A stretch of DNA of 64,000 nucleotides, from the NCBI GenBank assembly GCA_032464575.1, contig JAWDKM010000007.1:124001-188000 (forward strand), in the 5' to 3' direction. The notes beneath the pieces were generated by a model. The model ran no database searches. It was given only the letters and a program-made list of their open reading frames with translations, and was not told where the DNA came from. Below, one piece after another: positions 44,015-53,480 of this stretch. Made by a program: the position numbers and the translations under genes. The stretch's first letter is position 1, and every line of letters begins with the position of its first letter. Source of the DNA: Pontivivens sp032464575 (GTDB lineage: Bacteria > Pseudomonadota > Alphaproteobacteria > Rhodobacterales > Rhodobacteraceae).

Positions 44015-45094
44015 TCACTCGGCCGGAGCCTCATATTCGGGCATCGCGTCGAGCTCCTCCTCGGTCGCATCGACATAAACGCGAAGCTCGCCACCGTCTT
44101 CCGACATCATGAGGCTCAACTGATCCATGGGAAGCGCGACGTCCTTCTCGCCCAGCCCCAGAAACCCGCCAAACGCGATGATGGCTTCGGAGACCAGGTC
44201 GCCTTCCATCACCAGGTTCTCGATCTCGCCGACATTCTCGTCGTTCATGGTGAAGACGTTGGCACCGTTGAGCTCCTCAACCGTGATATCCTGGGCATTC
44301 ACGGCTACGAAGCCCTCGCCCTGAACGTCGGCTTCGGCGGTCGTTTCGGTCATCGTATCGGATGCCGCATCCGCGGCCTGCTCGGTCTCCGTGACTACTT
44401 CTTGGCCTGCCGCCTCGGCATCGGCGGCGAGTTCCTCGCTCTCCTGCTCGATCGCTTCACCGGTTGCAGTCGCAGTCTCCTCAACATCCTGCATCGCGGC
44501 CGCACCGGTAGCTTCCGCATCCGCCGCGAGCTCGGCGGCACCCGCCGCCATGTCCTCGCCGGTCTGCTCGATCGCTTCGCCGGCCTCCGCCGTCTCCTGC
44601 TCGATCTCGGTGCCTGCATCGACTGTGGCGGCCGTCTCGGTTTGCATCTCGGTGCTGCTGGCGTCAGCCTGCTGTTCGTCGGATGGCATGGTGAAGACCG
44701 GGGCCTGCTCCAGCGTCTCGGCAGTCGCGTTCACGACGATGAAGGAGGTCTCACCCTCCTCACCCTCGACGAAGCGAAGTTCATCCATCGGCAGCGCCAC
44801 CGACTTCTCGCCCATGCCGAGGAAGCCGCCCACGCCGAGCACCACGCCGGCGACCTGACCGTCCTGCGCAATAATGACATCGTCGATCTCGCCGATGGCG
44901 TCCCACTCGCTCTCCATTCCGGCGGAATAAGTGATCTCGCCGTCGATCTCCGTTGCGTGCACCGTCGAGCCGAGCAGGTTGCTGGCCATCAGCTCACTTT
45001 CGGACGCGGACGTGATGTAGCCCTCCGTCCCCTGGGCGTAGGCAACCGTGCCGAGCGTCAGGGCGAGGGCCGTCGTGGTCAGAAAGGTCTTCAT
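44015..45094 (-). CDS. Secreted protein with two PRC-barrel domains
   Basis: A 359-residue acidic protein with signal peptide MKTFLTTTALALTLGTVAYA. Two PRC-barrel-like domains (about 24-135 and 260-350) carry nearly identical segments GGFLGMGEKSVALPMDEL (89-106) and GGFLGLGEKDVALPMDQL (309-326), evidence of internal duplication. They are joined by a 120-residue Ala/Glu/Thr-rich helical linker with a loose period. PRC-barrels bind partners in photosynthetic and RNA-processing proteins; the periplasmic form is of unknown function. GGAGG before the ATG and a strong terminator indicate a one-gene transcript. Confidence 0.85.
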   Translation of the reverse strand: MKTFLTTTALALTLGTVAYAQGTEGYITSASESELMASNLLGSTVHATEIDGEITYSAGMESEWDAIGEIDDVIIAQDGQVAGVVLGVGGFLGMGEKSVALPMDELRFVEGEEGETSFIVVNATAETLEQAPVFTMPSDEQQADASSTEMQTETAATVDAGTEIEQETAEAGEAIEQTGEDMAAGAAELAADAEATGAAAMQDVEETATATGEAIEQESEELAADAEAAGQEVVTETEQAADAASDTMTETTAEADVQGEGFVAVNAQDITVEELNGANVFTMNDENVGEIENLVMEGDLVSEAIIAFGGFLGLGEKDVALPMDQLSLMMSEDGGELRVYVDATEEELDAMPEYEAPAE

Positions 45095-45227
45095 CGCAAT
45101 AATCCTCCGATGGGTGCGCGGTTCACCCGCGATACCGGCAGCCGAAAAGAGCTGCCTTCACGGGCATTTAACTCCAGCGCCCGATATCGGGTTCCGGCGT
45201 GCCGCGTCGAATTCCACAGGCTGGATA

Positions 45228-45259
45228 CGAAAACCCCGCCCTGGGGTGACAGGGCGGGG
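45228..45259 (-). terminator. Intrinsic terminator of ccr
   Basis: On the minus strand CCCCGCCCT and AGGGCGGGG form a perfect 9-bp stem with an 8-nt loop followed by TTTT. It is 34 nt beyond the ccr stop. Confidence 0.85.
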
Positions 45260-45292
45260 TGAGGCCGGTACGCGCAAGGGGAGAGGTGGGGT

Positions 45293-46576
<1,284 letters not shown>

Positions 46577-46586
46577 GCGATCCTCC

Positions 46587-46603
46587 GCGCAATTTAATTG
46601 CGC
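46587..46603. promoter_or_regulatory. 17-bp palindrome in the ccr leader (candidate operator)
   Basis: GCGCAATT-T-AATTGCGC is a perfect palindrome with one central base, 11 nt before the ccr start and next to its ribosome-binding site. An overlapping TTGCGCAACAA (46598-46608) recurs with one change upstream of ecm (TTGTGCAACAA, 48810-48820). The pattern resembles TTGCAA-type sites of short-chain acyl-CoA regulators, but this is inference. Confidence 0.5.
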
Positions 46604-46699
46604 AACAAAAATTCAAGACTGACTACGCATATGGAATGAGATTGCGCGCATGGCAAGCAGAATCTTTGTGCGGCGCAGCGTAAATTCGGCGGTGCGCCC

Positions 46700-48052
46700 T
46701 CAGCGCGGCAGGTGGGAGATGGAGCGGCAGTAATACGCCAGCAGATCCCGGCCGTCGGGTGCGACGGCGAAGTCATTGCCCTCGTACCGCAGGATATGCC
46801 GGCGGACGAGGCCGCGCAGCCCGACCTCCACCGCGTAATCGAAGTCGCCGCGCGGCAGGTGGAAGTGCGCGCCCTTGCTGACAAGCGCGTCGCGCAGAAC
46901 CCCCGCCCGCGCCGTAATCTCGGCCCGCGACAGTGCCGCCTCCGCCGCCAGCATCACGTCGGCCACCAGCGGCACGGGCAGAACCGGGACCACCGCGCCG
47001 ACCCGTTCCATCAGCGCGTCGCCCAGCGCCTCCGGCTGATCGGCACCGAAGGCGCGCAACGACAACGGCGCCCCGAAGCTGACCGAGGCGTAGCCGAAGC
47101 GATTCCACTTCCCACACACCCGCAGCCAGACGTGGCGCAGCGCGAAGCCCAGCCCGGTCCATGCGCTGGCCCGGAAGCGTGGACGGCCCCCGGCGTCCAC
47201 CTCGGCCTCGGTCAGGATCCGATCCTCCAGCACCCGGTCATAGTTCAGGCCGACGGGCACGAAGATCACGTCGCGCCGCCCCTCGGGGTCGAAGTCCTGC
47301 AGGATGTAGCTGAGCAGTCCCAGCTTGGGTGGGCCGAGGCGCCCGTTCCGGCTCAAGCCGCCCTCCGGGAAAACCGCCTGCGTCACGCCATCCGCGGTCG
47401 CCATCTGGACATAGCGGGCCAGCACCCGGCGATAGAGCGGATTGTCCGAGCGGCGGCGGATGAAGAACGCACCCATCGCCTTCGCGATCTGCTGGAGCGG
47501 CCAGACCCGCGCCCACTCACCGGCAGCGTAGCTCAGCGAGGTGCGCTCGCTCGCGAGGTACGTTACCAGCAGGTAATCCATGTTCGAGCGGTGGTTCATC
47601 ACGAAGACCACCGTCGCATCCGGGTCGATGTCGCCCAGCGCTTCCGCCCCCAGCCGCACGCGGTAGAGGCCCTGCGCGATCCAGCGGCTCGCCCGCACGC
47701 CGAACAGGAAATAGGTGGCGGCCGAGAAGCCCGGCACGATCTCGCGCGCATAGCGGGCGGCGCGCTCGGCCACGACCTCCCTCGGCTCGCCGAGCTCCGC
47801 CGCCTCCTCCCGCACGGCCTGCATCACCTGCGGATCGTAGGTCAGCCGGTCGACGAGAACCTGTCGCTTCGTCAGCGTGAGCGGCTGGATCGACAGGCGC
47901 AGGCTCTCGTTCGCCCGCTTCAGAACCCGGTTCACCCGGGCGCGCAGCACCCAGCGCACCGACGGCACCAGCACGCGGTTCAACGCCAGCGAGGCCAGTG
48001 CGAGACCGCCGAGGATCACGAGCCAGAGGGGAAGTTCGACGGTCTGCAGCAT
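46700..48052 (-). CDS. Glycerol-3-phosphate/lysophospholipid acyltransferase family protein (PlsB/PlsC fold)
   Basis: A 450-residue protein with an N-terminal hydrophobic segment (LWLVILGGLALASLALNRVL). The acyltransferase box is VVFVMNHRSNMDYLLVTYLA (HX4D), and motif 3 is AVFPEGGLSRNGRL; VIFVPVGLNYDRVLED follows. The length exceeds PlsC (about 250) and is nearer to PlsB-like proteins, so it probably acylates glycerol-3-phosphate in membrane lipid synthesis. It is upstream of ccr on the same strand, 123 nt apart. A TTG three codons upstream (48061) is another possible start. Confidence 0.85.
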   Translation of the reverse strand: MLQTVELPLWLVILGGLALASLALNRVLVPSVRWVLRARVNRVLKRANESLRLSIQPLTLTKRQVLVDRLTYDPQVMQAVREEAAELGEPREVVAERAARYAREIVPGFSAATYFLFGVRASRWIAQGLYRVRLGAEALGDIDPDATVVFVMNHRSNMDYLLVTYLASERTSLSYAAGEWARVWPLQQIAKAMGAFFIRRRSDNPLYRRVLARYVQMATADGVTQAVFPEGGLSRNGRLGPPKLGLLSYILQDFDPEGRRDVIFVPVGLNYDRVLEDRILTEAEVDAGGRPRFRASAWTGLGFALRHVWLRVCGKWNRFGYASVSFGAPLSLRAFGADQPEALGDALMERVGAVVPVLPVPLVADVMLAAEAALSRAEITARAGVLRDALVSKGAHFHLPRGDFDYAVEVGLRGLVRRHILRYEGNDFAVAPDGRDLLAYYCRSISHLPR

Positions 48053-48493
48053 CCCGTCCAACCTGACGGGCGCGGCAGCGCAGGTCCAGATTTACCGGTA
48101 TGGCGGACCCGGCCTCCCCCCACGGGGACCGGGTCCGCCCCCGACCTCAGGCAATCGCGCGAAGCGCTGAGCCAAGACCGGTTCCGAAGACCGGAGCCCA
48201 CCATGCGGCGAGGTCCGACCATCCATGTTCGGGCGCGGGGCGGCTGGTAGCGGCCGCCCGGGTGCAGGATCGACAGACCGGCCGGGTACCGTCACCCCCC
48301 CCGCTCGGGACCGCCGACCGCCCGCAACTCCGTCCAGGGACAAAGGACGGGTTGCTGGGCCAGTCCGGATCCGGGCGGCGTGTCCACCCTTTCCCCACAA
48401 AAGAGCTTAACACGCCCCGACCCGCTATCGGCACGACCCATCCGATGCGGATGTCCAGCCATCGGCCACCAGTCCTTTCACGCCCGACATGGT

Positions 48494-48557
48494 CCATCCA
48501 TTCCCTCGCAGATACGCCAATTATCCTCTTACTTCCCACTGCACAGTGAATGGATGG
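48494..48557. repeat. Nested inverted repeat upstream of ecm
   Basis: Outer arms CCATCCATTC (48494-48503) and GAATGGATGG (48548-48557) are perfect 10-mers, 44 nt apart. A small palindrome CACTGCACAGTG (48537-48548) abuts the right arm. It could fold as a transcript structure or bind protein. Confidence 0.45.
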
Positions 48558-48667
48558 CGTCAGTTCGACCTGACGTAGGGAAACTGTAGGTCACGCCATC
48601 GTTAGATGTCACTTTAAAACGAAACAGCTTCGCAGAAATGACTTTGTTCAGGCATTATTTCTATCTT

Positions 48668-48759
48668 AGGTTGTCTCCGTAACATGTTGATGGCTTGCCT
48701 TTACTGACCGAAGCACTCTTTGAATTTTTTGCGACAGTTCGCGGCCAGGTTGTCTCCGT
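48668..48759. repeat. 13-bp direct repeat upstream of ecm
   Basis: AGGTTGTCTCCGT occurs at 48668-48680 and 48747-48759, 79 nt start to start, in the AT-richer leader. The first copy is preceded by T and followed by AAC, the second by C and CAG, so the match is exactly the 13 bases. It may be a pair of activator sites. Confidence 0.45.
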
Positions 48760-48867
48760 CAGGTCGGAGCGAAAATGACGCGGTCACGATGTTCCGAATG
48801 GATGCGGACTTGTGCAACAATCTGTCTCGCGCTACGTCATTCTGCAGTGCAGCAGAGGAATCGCGTC

Positions 48868-50835
48868 ATGGCCGAAGTTCAGAAGGATCGCCCCTGGCTT
48901 TTCCGGACCTACGCCGGGCATTCGACGGCGTCGGCGTCCAACGCGCTCTACCGCGCGAACCTCGCAAAGGGGCAGACAGGTCTCTCCGTCGCCTTCGACC
49001 TGCCGACCCAGACCGGCTATGACAGCGACCATGTGCTGAGCCGCGGCGAGGTGGGCAAGGTCGGCGTGCCGGTCAGCCATCTGGGCGATATGCGCACTCT
49101 GTTCGACCAGATCCCGCTCGAGCAGATGAACACCTCGATGACGATCAACGCGACGGCCGCGTGGCTGTTGTCGCTCTACATCGCCGTGGCCGAGGAACAA
49201 GGCGCGGACATCTCCGCACTCAAGGGCACGGTGCAGAACGACATCATCAAGGAGTACCTGTCCCGCGGCACCTACGTCTTCCCGCCCGCGCCCAGCCTGC
49301 GCCTGATCGGCGACGTGGCCGAGTACTGCTACGGCAACGTGCCGAAGTGGAACCCGATGAACGTCTGTTCCTACCATTTGCAGGAGGCCGGGGCGACGCC
49401 GGAGCAGGAGCTCGCATTTGCGCTTGCCACCGCGCAGGCGGTGCTGGACGAGGTGCGGCCGCGGGTCTCCGAAGAGGATTTCCCCGGCCTCGTCGCCCGC
49501 ATCTCCTTCTTCGTGAACGCGGGCATCCGCTTCGTTACGGAGATGTGCAAGATGCGCGCCTTCGTGGACCTGTGGGACGAGATCTGCCGGAACCGCTACG
49601 GCGTTGAGGACCCGAAGCTCCGCCGTTTCCGCTACGGCGTGCAGGTGAACTCCCTCGGCCTCACTGAGCAGCAGCCGGAGAACAACGTTTATCGCATCCT
49701 GATCGAGATGCTGGCCGTGACCCTATCGAAGAAAGCCCGCGCCCGCGCCGTGCAGCTGCCCGCCTGGAACGAGGCGCTCGGCCTGCCCCGCCCTTGGGAT
49801 CAGCAATGGTCGCTGAGGATGCAGCAGATCATGGCCTTCGAGACGGACCTCTTGGAATACGACGACCTCTTCGACGGCAACCCCGCGGTGGATGCGAAGG
49901 TCGAGACACTGAAGGAAGGCGCGCGCGAGGAGCTGAAGCGCATCGGCGAGATGGGCGGTGCAGTCGCCGCCATCGACTACATGAAATCCCGGCTGGTCGA
50001 GAGCAATTCGGAGCGCCTCGCCCGCATCGAGCGCGGCGAGACGGTCGTGGTCGGCGTCAATAAGTACGAACAGGGCGAGCCCTCGCCGCTCGTCGACGAA
50101 CAGGGCGGCATCATGGTCGTGGACCCCGCTGTCGAGGAGGAGCAGATCGCCCGGCTGGAGGAATGGCGCGCGGGCCGCGACGACCTCGCTGTGAGTCGGG
50201 CGCTGACCGAGCTGCGCAGCGCCGCGCGCGAGGGCCGCAACATCATGCCGGCCTCCATCGCCTGCGCGAAGGCGGGCGTCACCACCGGCGAATGGGGCAC
50301 GGCGATGCGCGCCGAGTTCGGCGAGTACCGCGCGCCGACCGGCGTTTCCAAGGCCATCTCGAACACGGCCACCGGCCTCGATGATATTCGCGATGCCGTG
50401 GCGGACGCCTCCGCACGGTTGGGCCGACCGCTCACCTTCCTCGTCGGCAAGCCGGGGCTCGACGGCCATTCCAACGGTGCGGAGCAGATCGCCTGCCGTG
50501 CCCGCGATGCGGGGATGGAAGTGATCTATGAAGGCATCCGCCTCACCCCGGAGCAGATCGTTGCCGCCGCCCGCGAGGGGAAGGCGCATGTTATCGGCCT
50601 CTCCATTCTCTCCGGCTCCCACATGCCGCTGGTCGAGGAGGTGCAGCGCCGCCTCGCCGAGGAAGGGCTCGACACGCCCCTCATCGTCGGCGGCATCATT
50701 CCGGAGGCCGATGCGGAGCGTCTGCGCGCACAGGGCGTCGCGCGGGTCTACACGCCGAAGGATTTCGAGCTGAACCGGATCATGTTCGACCTCGTGGCTC
50801 TGGTGGATCCGAACGGCCGCGTCGCCGCCGAGTGA
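48868..50835 (+). CDS. ecm: Ethylmalonyl-CoA mutase (adenosylcobalamin-dependent)
   Basis: A 655-residue mutase converting ethylmalonyl-CoA to methylsuccinyl-CoA, unique to the ethylmalonyl-CoA pathway. The N-terminal TIM barrel has AFDLPTQTGYDSDHVLSRGE and LEQMNTSMTINATAAWLLSL. The C-terminal B12 domain has the DxHxxG motif in GKPGLDGHSNGAEQIA, LSILSGSHMPLVEEV and VGGIIPEADAERL. AGAGGAA precedes the chosen ATG (MAEVQKDRPWLFRTYAG). The frame is open 31 codons further upstream but that part does not match homologues. It ends against the convergent LacI gene with no gap. Confidence 0.96.
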   Translation: MAEVQKDRPWLFRTYAGHSTASASNALYRANLAKGQTGLSVAFDLPTQTGYDSDHVLSRGEVGKVGVPVSHLGDMRTLFDQIPLEQMNTSMTINATAAWLLSLYIAVAEEQGADISALKGTVQNDIIKEYLSRGTYVFPPAPSLRLIGDVAEYCYGNVPKWNPMNVCSYHLQEAGATPEQELAFALATAQAVLDEVRPRVSEEDFPGLVARISFFVNAGIRFVTEMCKMRAFVDLWDEICRNRYGVEDPKLRRFRYGVQVNSLGLTEQQPENNVYRILIEMLAVTLSKKARARAVQLPAWNEALGLPRPWDQQWSLRMQQIMAFETDLLEYDDLFDGNPAVDAKVETLKEGAREELKRIGEMGGAVAAIDYMKSRLVESNSERLARIERGETVVVGVNKYEQGEPSPLVDEQGGIMVVDPAVEEEQIARLEEWRAGRDDLAVSRALTELRSAAREGRNIMPASIACAKAGVTTGEWGTAMRAEFGEYRAPTGVSKAISNTATGLDDIRDAVADASARLGRPLTFLVGKPGLDGHSNGAEQIACRARDAGMEVIYEGIRLTPEQIVAAAREGKAHVIGLSILSGSHMPLVEEVQRRLAEEGLDTPLIVGGIIPEADAERLRAQGVARVYTPKDFELNRIMFDLVALVDPNGRVAAE

Positions 50836-51804
50836 TCAGGCGGGCGGCGCGACGCTCGCCCGCTCGACCAGCTCCACGTCCAGGATCTCTGCCCCCGCTT
50901 CCGCCGTCCCCTCGATGGCGGAGATCAGGCGCGTCATCGCCCGCTCCCCGATCGCGAGCCGCGGCTGACAGATGGTGGTGAGCGCCGGGATCGTCGCCTC
51001 GGCAAAGGCGATGTCGTCGAAGCCGATCACCGAGATGTCCTGCGGCACGCGCACGCCCTGCGCCGCCAGCCCTGCGATCAGCCCGATCGCCATCTCGTCG
51101 TTGGCGCAGGCGACCGCCGTGGGGCGGGGATCGAGCGCCAGCACCGCATCCGCCGCGGCGCGGCCGCTCGCGATGGTAAAGGCGCCGGGGATCACTGGCG
51201 CATCCGGTCCGGCCTCGGCAAGAAAGCCCTCGATCCGCTGGCGGGTCAGGATGTTGTTCTGCGGGCCCGACAGGTGTGCGATGCGCCGATGTCCCGCCGC
51301 CTTCAGGTGGCGCACGGCCAGGGCCGAGGCGGCGGCGTTGTCGATCCCGACATGCGGCACCTCCTGCGGCTCCAACGCCTCCGAGACAGACACGACCGCA
51401 CCCCGTACTCCCGCGGGCAGGTGCCCGTTGAGCAGCAGCGCACCGTCCGCGCGGCCGTTCACGAGGTAGCTGAGGAACCGCTCCTCCCGCGCCCGGTCAC
51501 CCGCGGTGTCGCCGATCAGGATCGTCTGCCCGCGGGCCGAAGCGACCTTCTCGATCCCCGCCAGGATCTCCGAGAAGAAGGTGTTGCCGATGTCTGGCAC
51601 CAGCACCAGCACCGCGTTCGCCCGCTGCTGGCGCAGGGTGCGGGCCGCGATGTTGAGCGTGAAGCCCGTCTCGCTGATCGCGCTCTGCACCGCCTCCCGC
51701 GTCGATTCGGAGACGACGTCGGGCGTGTGGATCGCGCGGCTCACCGTGGCGGTGGAGACCCCGGCCAGCCGGGCCACATCCCCGATCGTCGCGCGCTTGT
51801 TCAT
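50836..51804 (-). CDS. LacI family transcriptional regulator
   Basis: A 322-residue protein. The N-terminal HTH with hinge is NKRATIGDVARLAGVSTATV then SRAIHTPDVVSESTREAVQ; the C-terminal sugar-binding domain follows (VLVLVPDIGNTFFSEILAGI, HLSGPQNNILTRQRIEGFLA, ACANDEMAIGLIAGL). It is divergent from the sugar ABC operon, and two LacI-type operators lie between, so it is very likely that operon's repressor, relieved by the transported sugar or a metabolite. Confidence 0.94.
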   Translation of the reverse strand: MNKRATIGDVARLAGVSTATVSRAIHTPDVVSESTREAVQSAISETGFTLNIAARTLRQQRANAVLVLVPDIGNTFFSEILAGIEKVASARGQTILIGDTAGDRAREERFLSYLVNGRADGALLLNGHLPAGVRGAVVSVSEALEPQEVPHVGIDNAAASALAVRHLKAAGHRRIAHLSGPQNNILTRQRIEGFLAEAGPDAPVIPGAFTIASGRAAADAVLALDPRPTAVACANDEMAIGLIAGLAAQGVRVPQDISVIGFDDIAFAEATIPALTTICQPRLAIGERAMTRLISAIEGTAEAGAEILDVELVERASVAPPA

Positions 51805-51875
51805 CCGTAACCCCTTGATCCGCAGCCCCAATCGCCGCCGGTGGCGTCTTCGCAGAAAACGCTTGCCTGACTCGA

Positions 51876-51911
51876 ATGTAAAGGATTACATTCTTATGTA
51901 AACGATTACAT
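51876..51911. promoter_or_regulatory. Two tandem LacI-type operators
   Basis: ATGTAAAGGATTACAT (51876-51891) and ATGTAAACGATTACAT (51896-51911) differ by one base and start 20 bp apart, about two helical turns. ATGTAA and TTACAT are the palindromic arms around a 4-bp centre, the usual form of LacI-family sites. They lie between the divergent repressor (start 51804) and the ABC operon (start 51952). Confidence 0.85.
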
Positions 51912-51951
51912 GAGCGCAAAGCTCGGTCGGCGGCGACGCCGGGGAGGAACG

Positions 51952-53469
51952 ATGAACGCACCCGTGGATCGGGAACCGCTTCTGGCGGGGCAGGGGCTGC
52001 GCAAGTCCTACGGACCTGTCGAGGTGCTGCACGGCGTCAATTTCGACGTCCGGCCGGGCGAGGTTCACGCCCTGCTGGGCGAGAACGGCGCGGGCAAGTC
52101 CACGCTGGTGAAGATCCTCTCGGGCTTCGTCGCACCCAGCGCAGGCACCCTCACCTTCGACGGCGCGCCCATCACCTTCCCGACCATGCGCGCGGCCGAG
52201 GAGGCTGGCATCGTCCTCATCCATCAGGAATTCAACCTCGCCGAACTGCGCACGGTGGAGGAGAACATCTTCCTCGGCCGGGAGCTGCGCCGGGGCCTCT
52301 TCCTCGACAAGGCCGCGATGCGGGCCGATGCGCGCCGCCTGCTCGATGAGCTGCACTGTGCGGCCCCCGAAACCGCCCGCGTCGCGGACCTGCCGGTCGC
52401 CGACAAGCAGATGGTGGAGATCGCGAAGGCGATGTCGCGCAAGGCGCGCATCCTCTTCCTCGACGAGCCCACGGCGGTGCTCACCAAGGCCGAGACCGCC
52501 ACCCTCTTCACCCTGATCCGCCGGTTGAAGGCGGAGGGCGTTGGCATCGTCTTCATCTCCCACAAGCTCGACGAGGTGGAGGAGATCGCGGACCGCATCA
52601 CCGTCCTGCGCGACGGCGAGTTGGTGGAGACTGTGCCGGCCCACGGCGTGAGCCCCGACGACATGGCGCGGATGATGGTGGGTCGGGAGCTCACCGACTT
52701 CTACCCGCACATCCCGGCGCCCGGACCCGATGCGGAGACGCTGCTCGCCATCGAGAGCCTCGCCGCCCCCGGCGTCCACGACGCCAGCTTCACCCTGCGG
52801 CGCGGCGAGGTGTTGGGCTTTGCCGGGCTCCAGGGCGCTGGCCGCACCGCGGTGATGGAGGCGCTGATCGGCCTGCATCCCGCCACCGGCGGCCGGATCA
52901 GCCTGCGCGGTCAGGACGTGCGCTTCACCGATGTCGCGCAATCGAAGGCCGCGCGCATCGCCTACCTGACCAAGGATCGCAAGGGGAAGGGTCTGCTACT
53001 CGGCAACGACCTGGTCTGGAACTTCTCGCTCTTCTCGCTGGAGAAGTTCGCAAAGCCCCTGATCGACCGCAGCGCCGAGCGCGCCGCCTTCGACGCCGCC
53101 GCCGCCCGCGTAGACCTGCGCGCGGCGAGCCCCTCGCTCACCGCGGGCTCCCTGTCCGGCGGCAACCAGCAGAAGCTGCTGCTCGCCAAGGTGCTGGAGA
53201 CCGATCCCGAGGTCATCATCATCGACGAGCCCACCCGCGGCATCGACGTGGGCGCGAAATCGCAGATCTACGGCTTCATCGCGGAGCTCGCGGCGCAGGG
53301 GCGGGGCGTTATCGTCCTCTCCTCCGAACTGCCGGAGATCATCGGGCTGAGCCACCGTGTCACCGTCATGCAGAGCGGCCGGACCACCGGCTGCCTCGAA
53401 GGCGACGCCATCAACGAAGAAGACATCATGCGTCTCGCCTCGGGCCTCGCCGCCCGCAGCGCGGCGTGA
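51952..53469 (+). CDS. Sugar ABC transporter ATP-binding protein (RbsA-like, two ATPase domains)
   Basis: A 505-residue duplicated ATPase. The first half has Walker A GENGAGKST and Walker B region ILFLDEPTAVL. The second half has signature LSGGNQQKLLLAKVL and Walker B VIIIDEPTRGIDVG; its Walker A is degenerate (GLQGAGRTAV), as is common in this family. It energises uptake through the permease encoded next. GGGGAGGAACG precedes the ATG. The in-frame ATG at 51910 overlaps the operator and is rejected. Confidence 0.94.
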   Translation: MNAPVDREPLLAGQGLRKSYGPVEVLHGVNFDVRPGEVHALLGENGAGKSTLVKILSGFVAPSAGTLTFDGAPITFPTMRAAEEAGIVLIHQEFNLAELRTVEENIFLGRELRRGLFLDKAAMRADARRLLDELHCAAPETARVADLPVADKQMVEIAKAMSRKARILFLDEPTAVLTKAETATLFTLIRRLKAEGVGIVFISHKLDEVEEIADRITVLRDGELVETVPAHGVSPDDMARMMVGRELTDFYPHIPAPGPDAETLLAIESLAAPGVHDASFTLRRGEVLGFAGLQGAGRTAVMEALIGLHPATGGRISLRGQDVRFTDVAQSKAARIAYLTKDRKGKGLLLGNDLVWNFSLFSLEKFAKPLIDRSAERAAFDAAAARVDLRAASPSLTAGSLSGGNQQKLLLAKVLETDPEVIIIDEPTRGIDVGAKSQIYGFIAELAAQGRGVIVLSSELPEIIGLSHRVTVMQSGRTTGCLEGDAINEEDIMRLASGLAARSAA

Positions 53470-53480
53470 GGGGCAGGACC

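Larger units (their letters stand above)
48062..48867. other. Long intergenic region between the acyltransferase gene and ecm
   Basis: About 800 nt without a gene I can support; the short open frames on both strands show no family features, signal peptides or ribosome-binding sites. The first half (to about 48420) is GC-rich. The part 48560-48780 is clearly AT-richer and should hold the ecm promoter. Structured elements inside are a nested inverted repeat (48494-48557), a 13-bp direct repeat (48668 and 48747) and TTGTGCAACAA at 48810. Confidence 0.6.
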
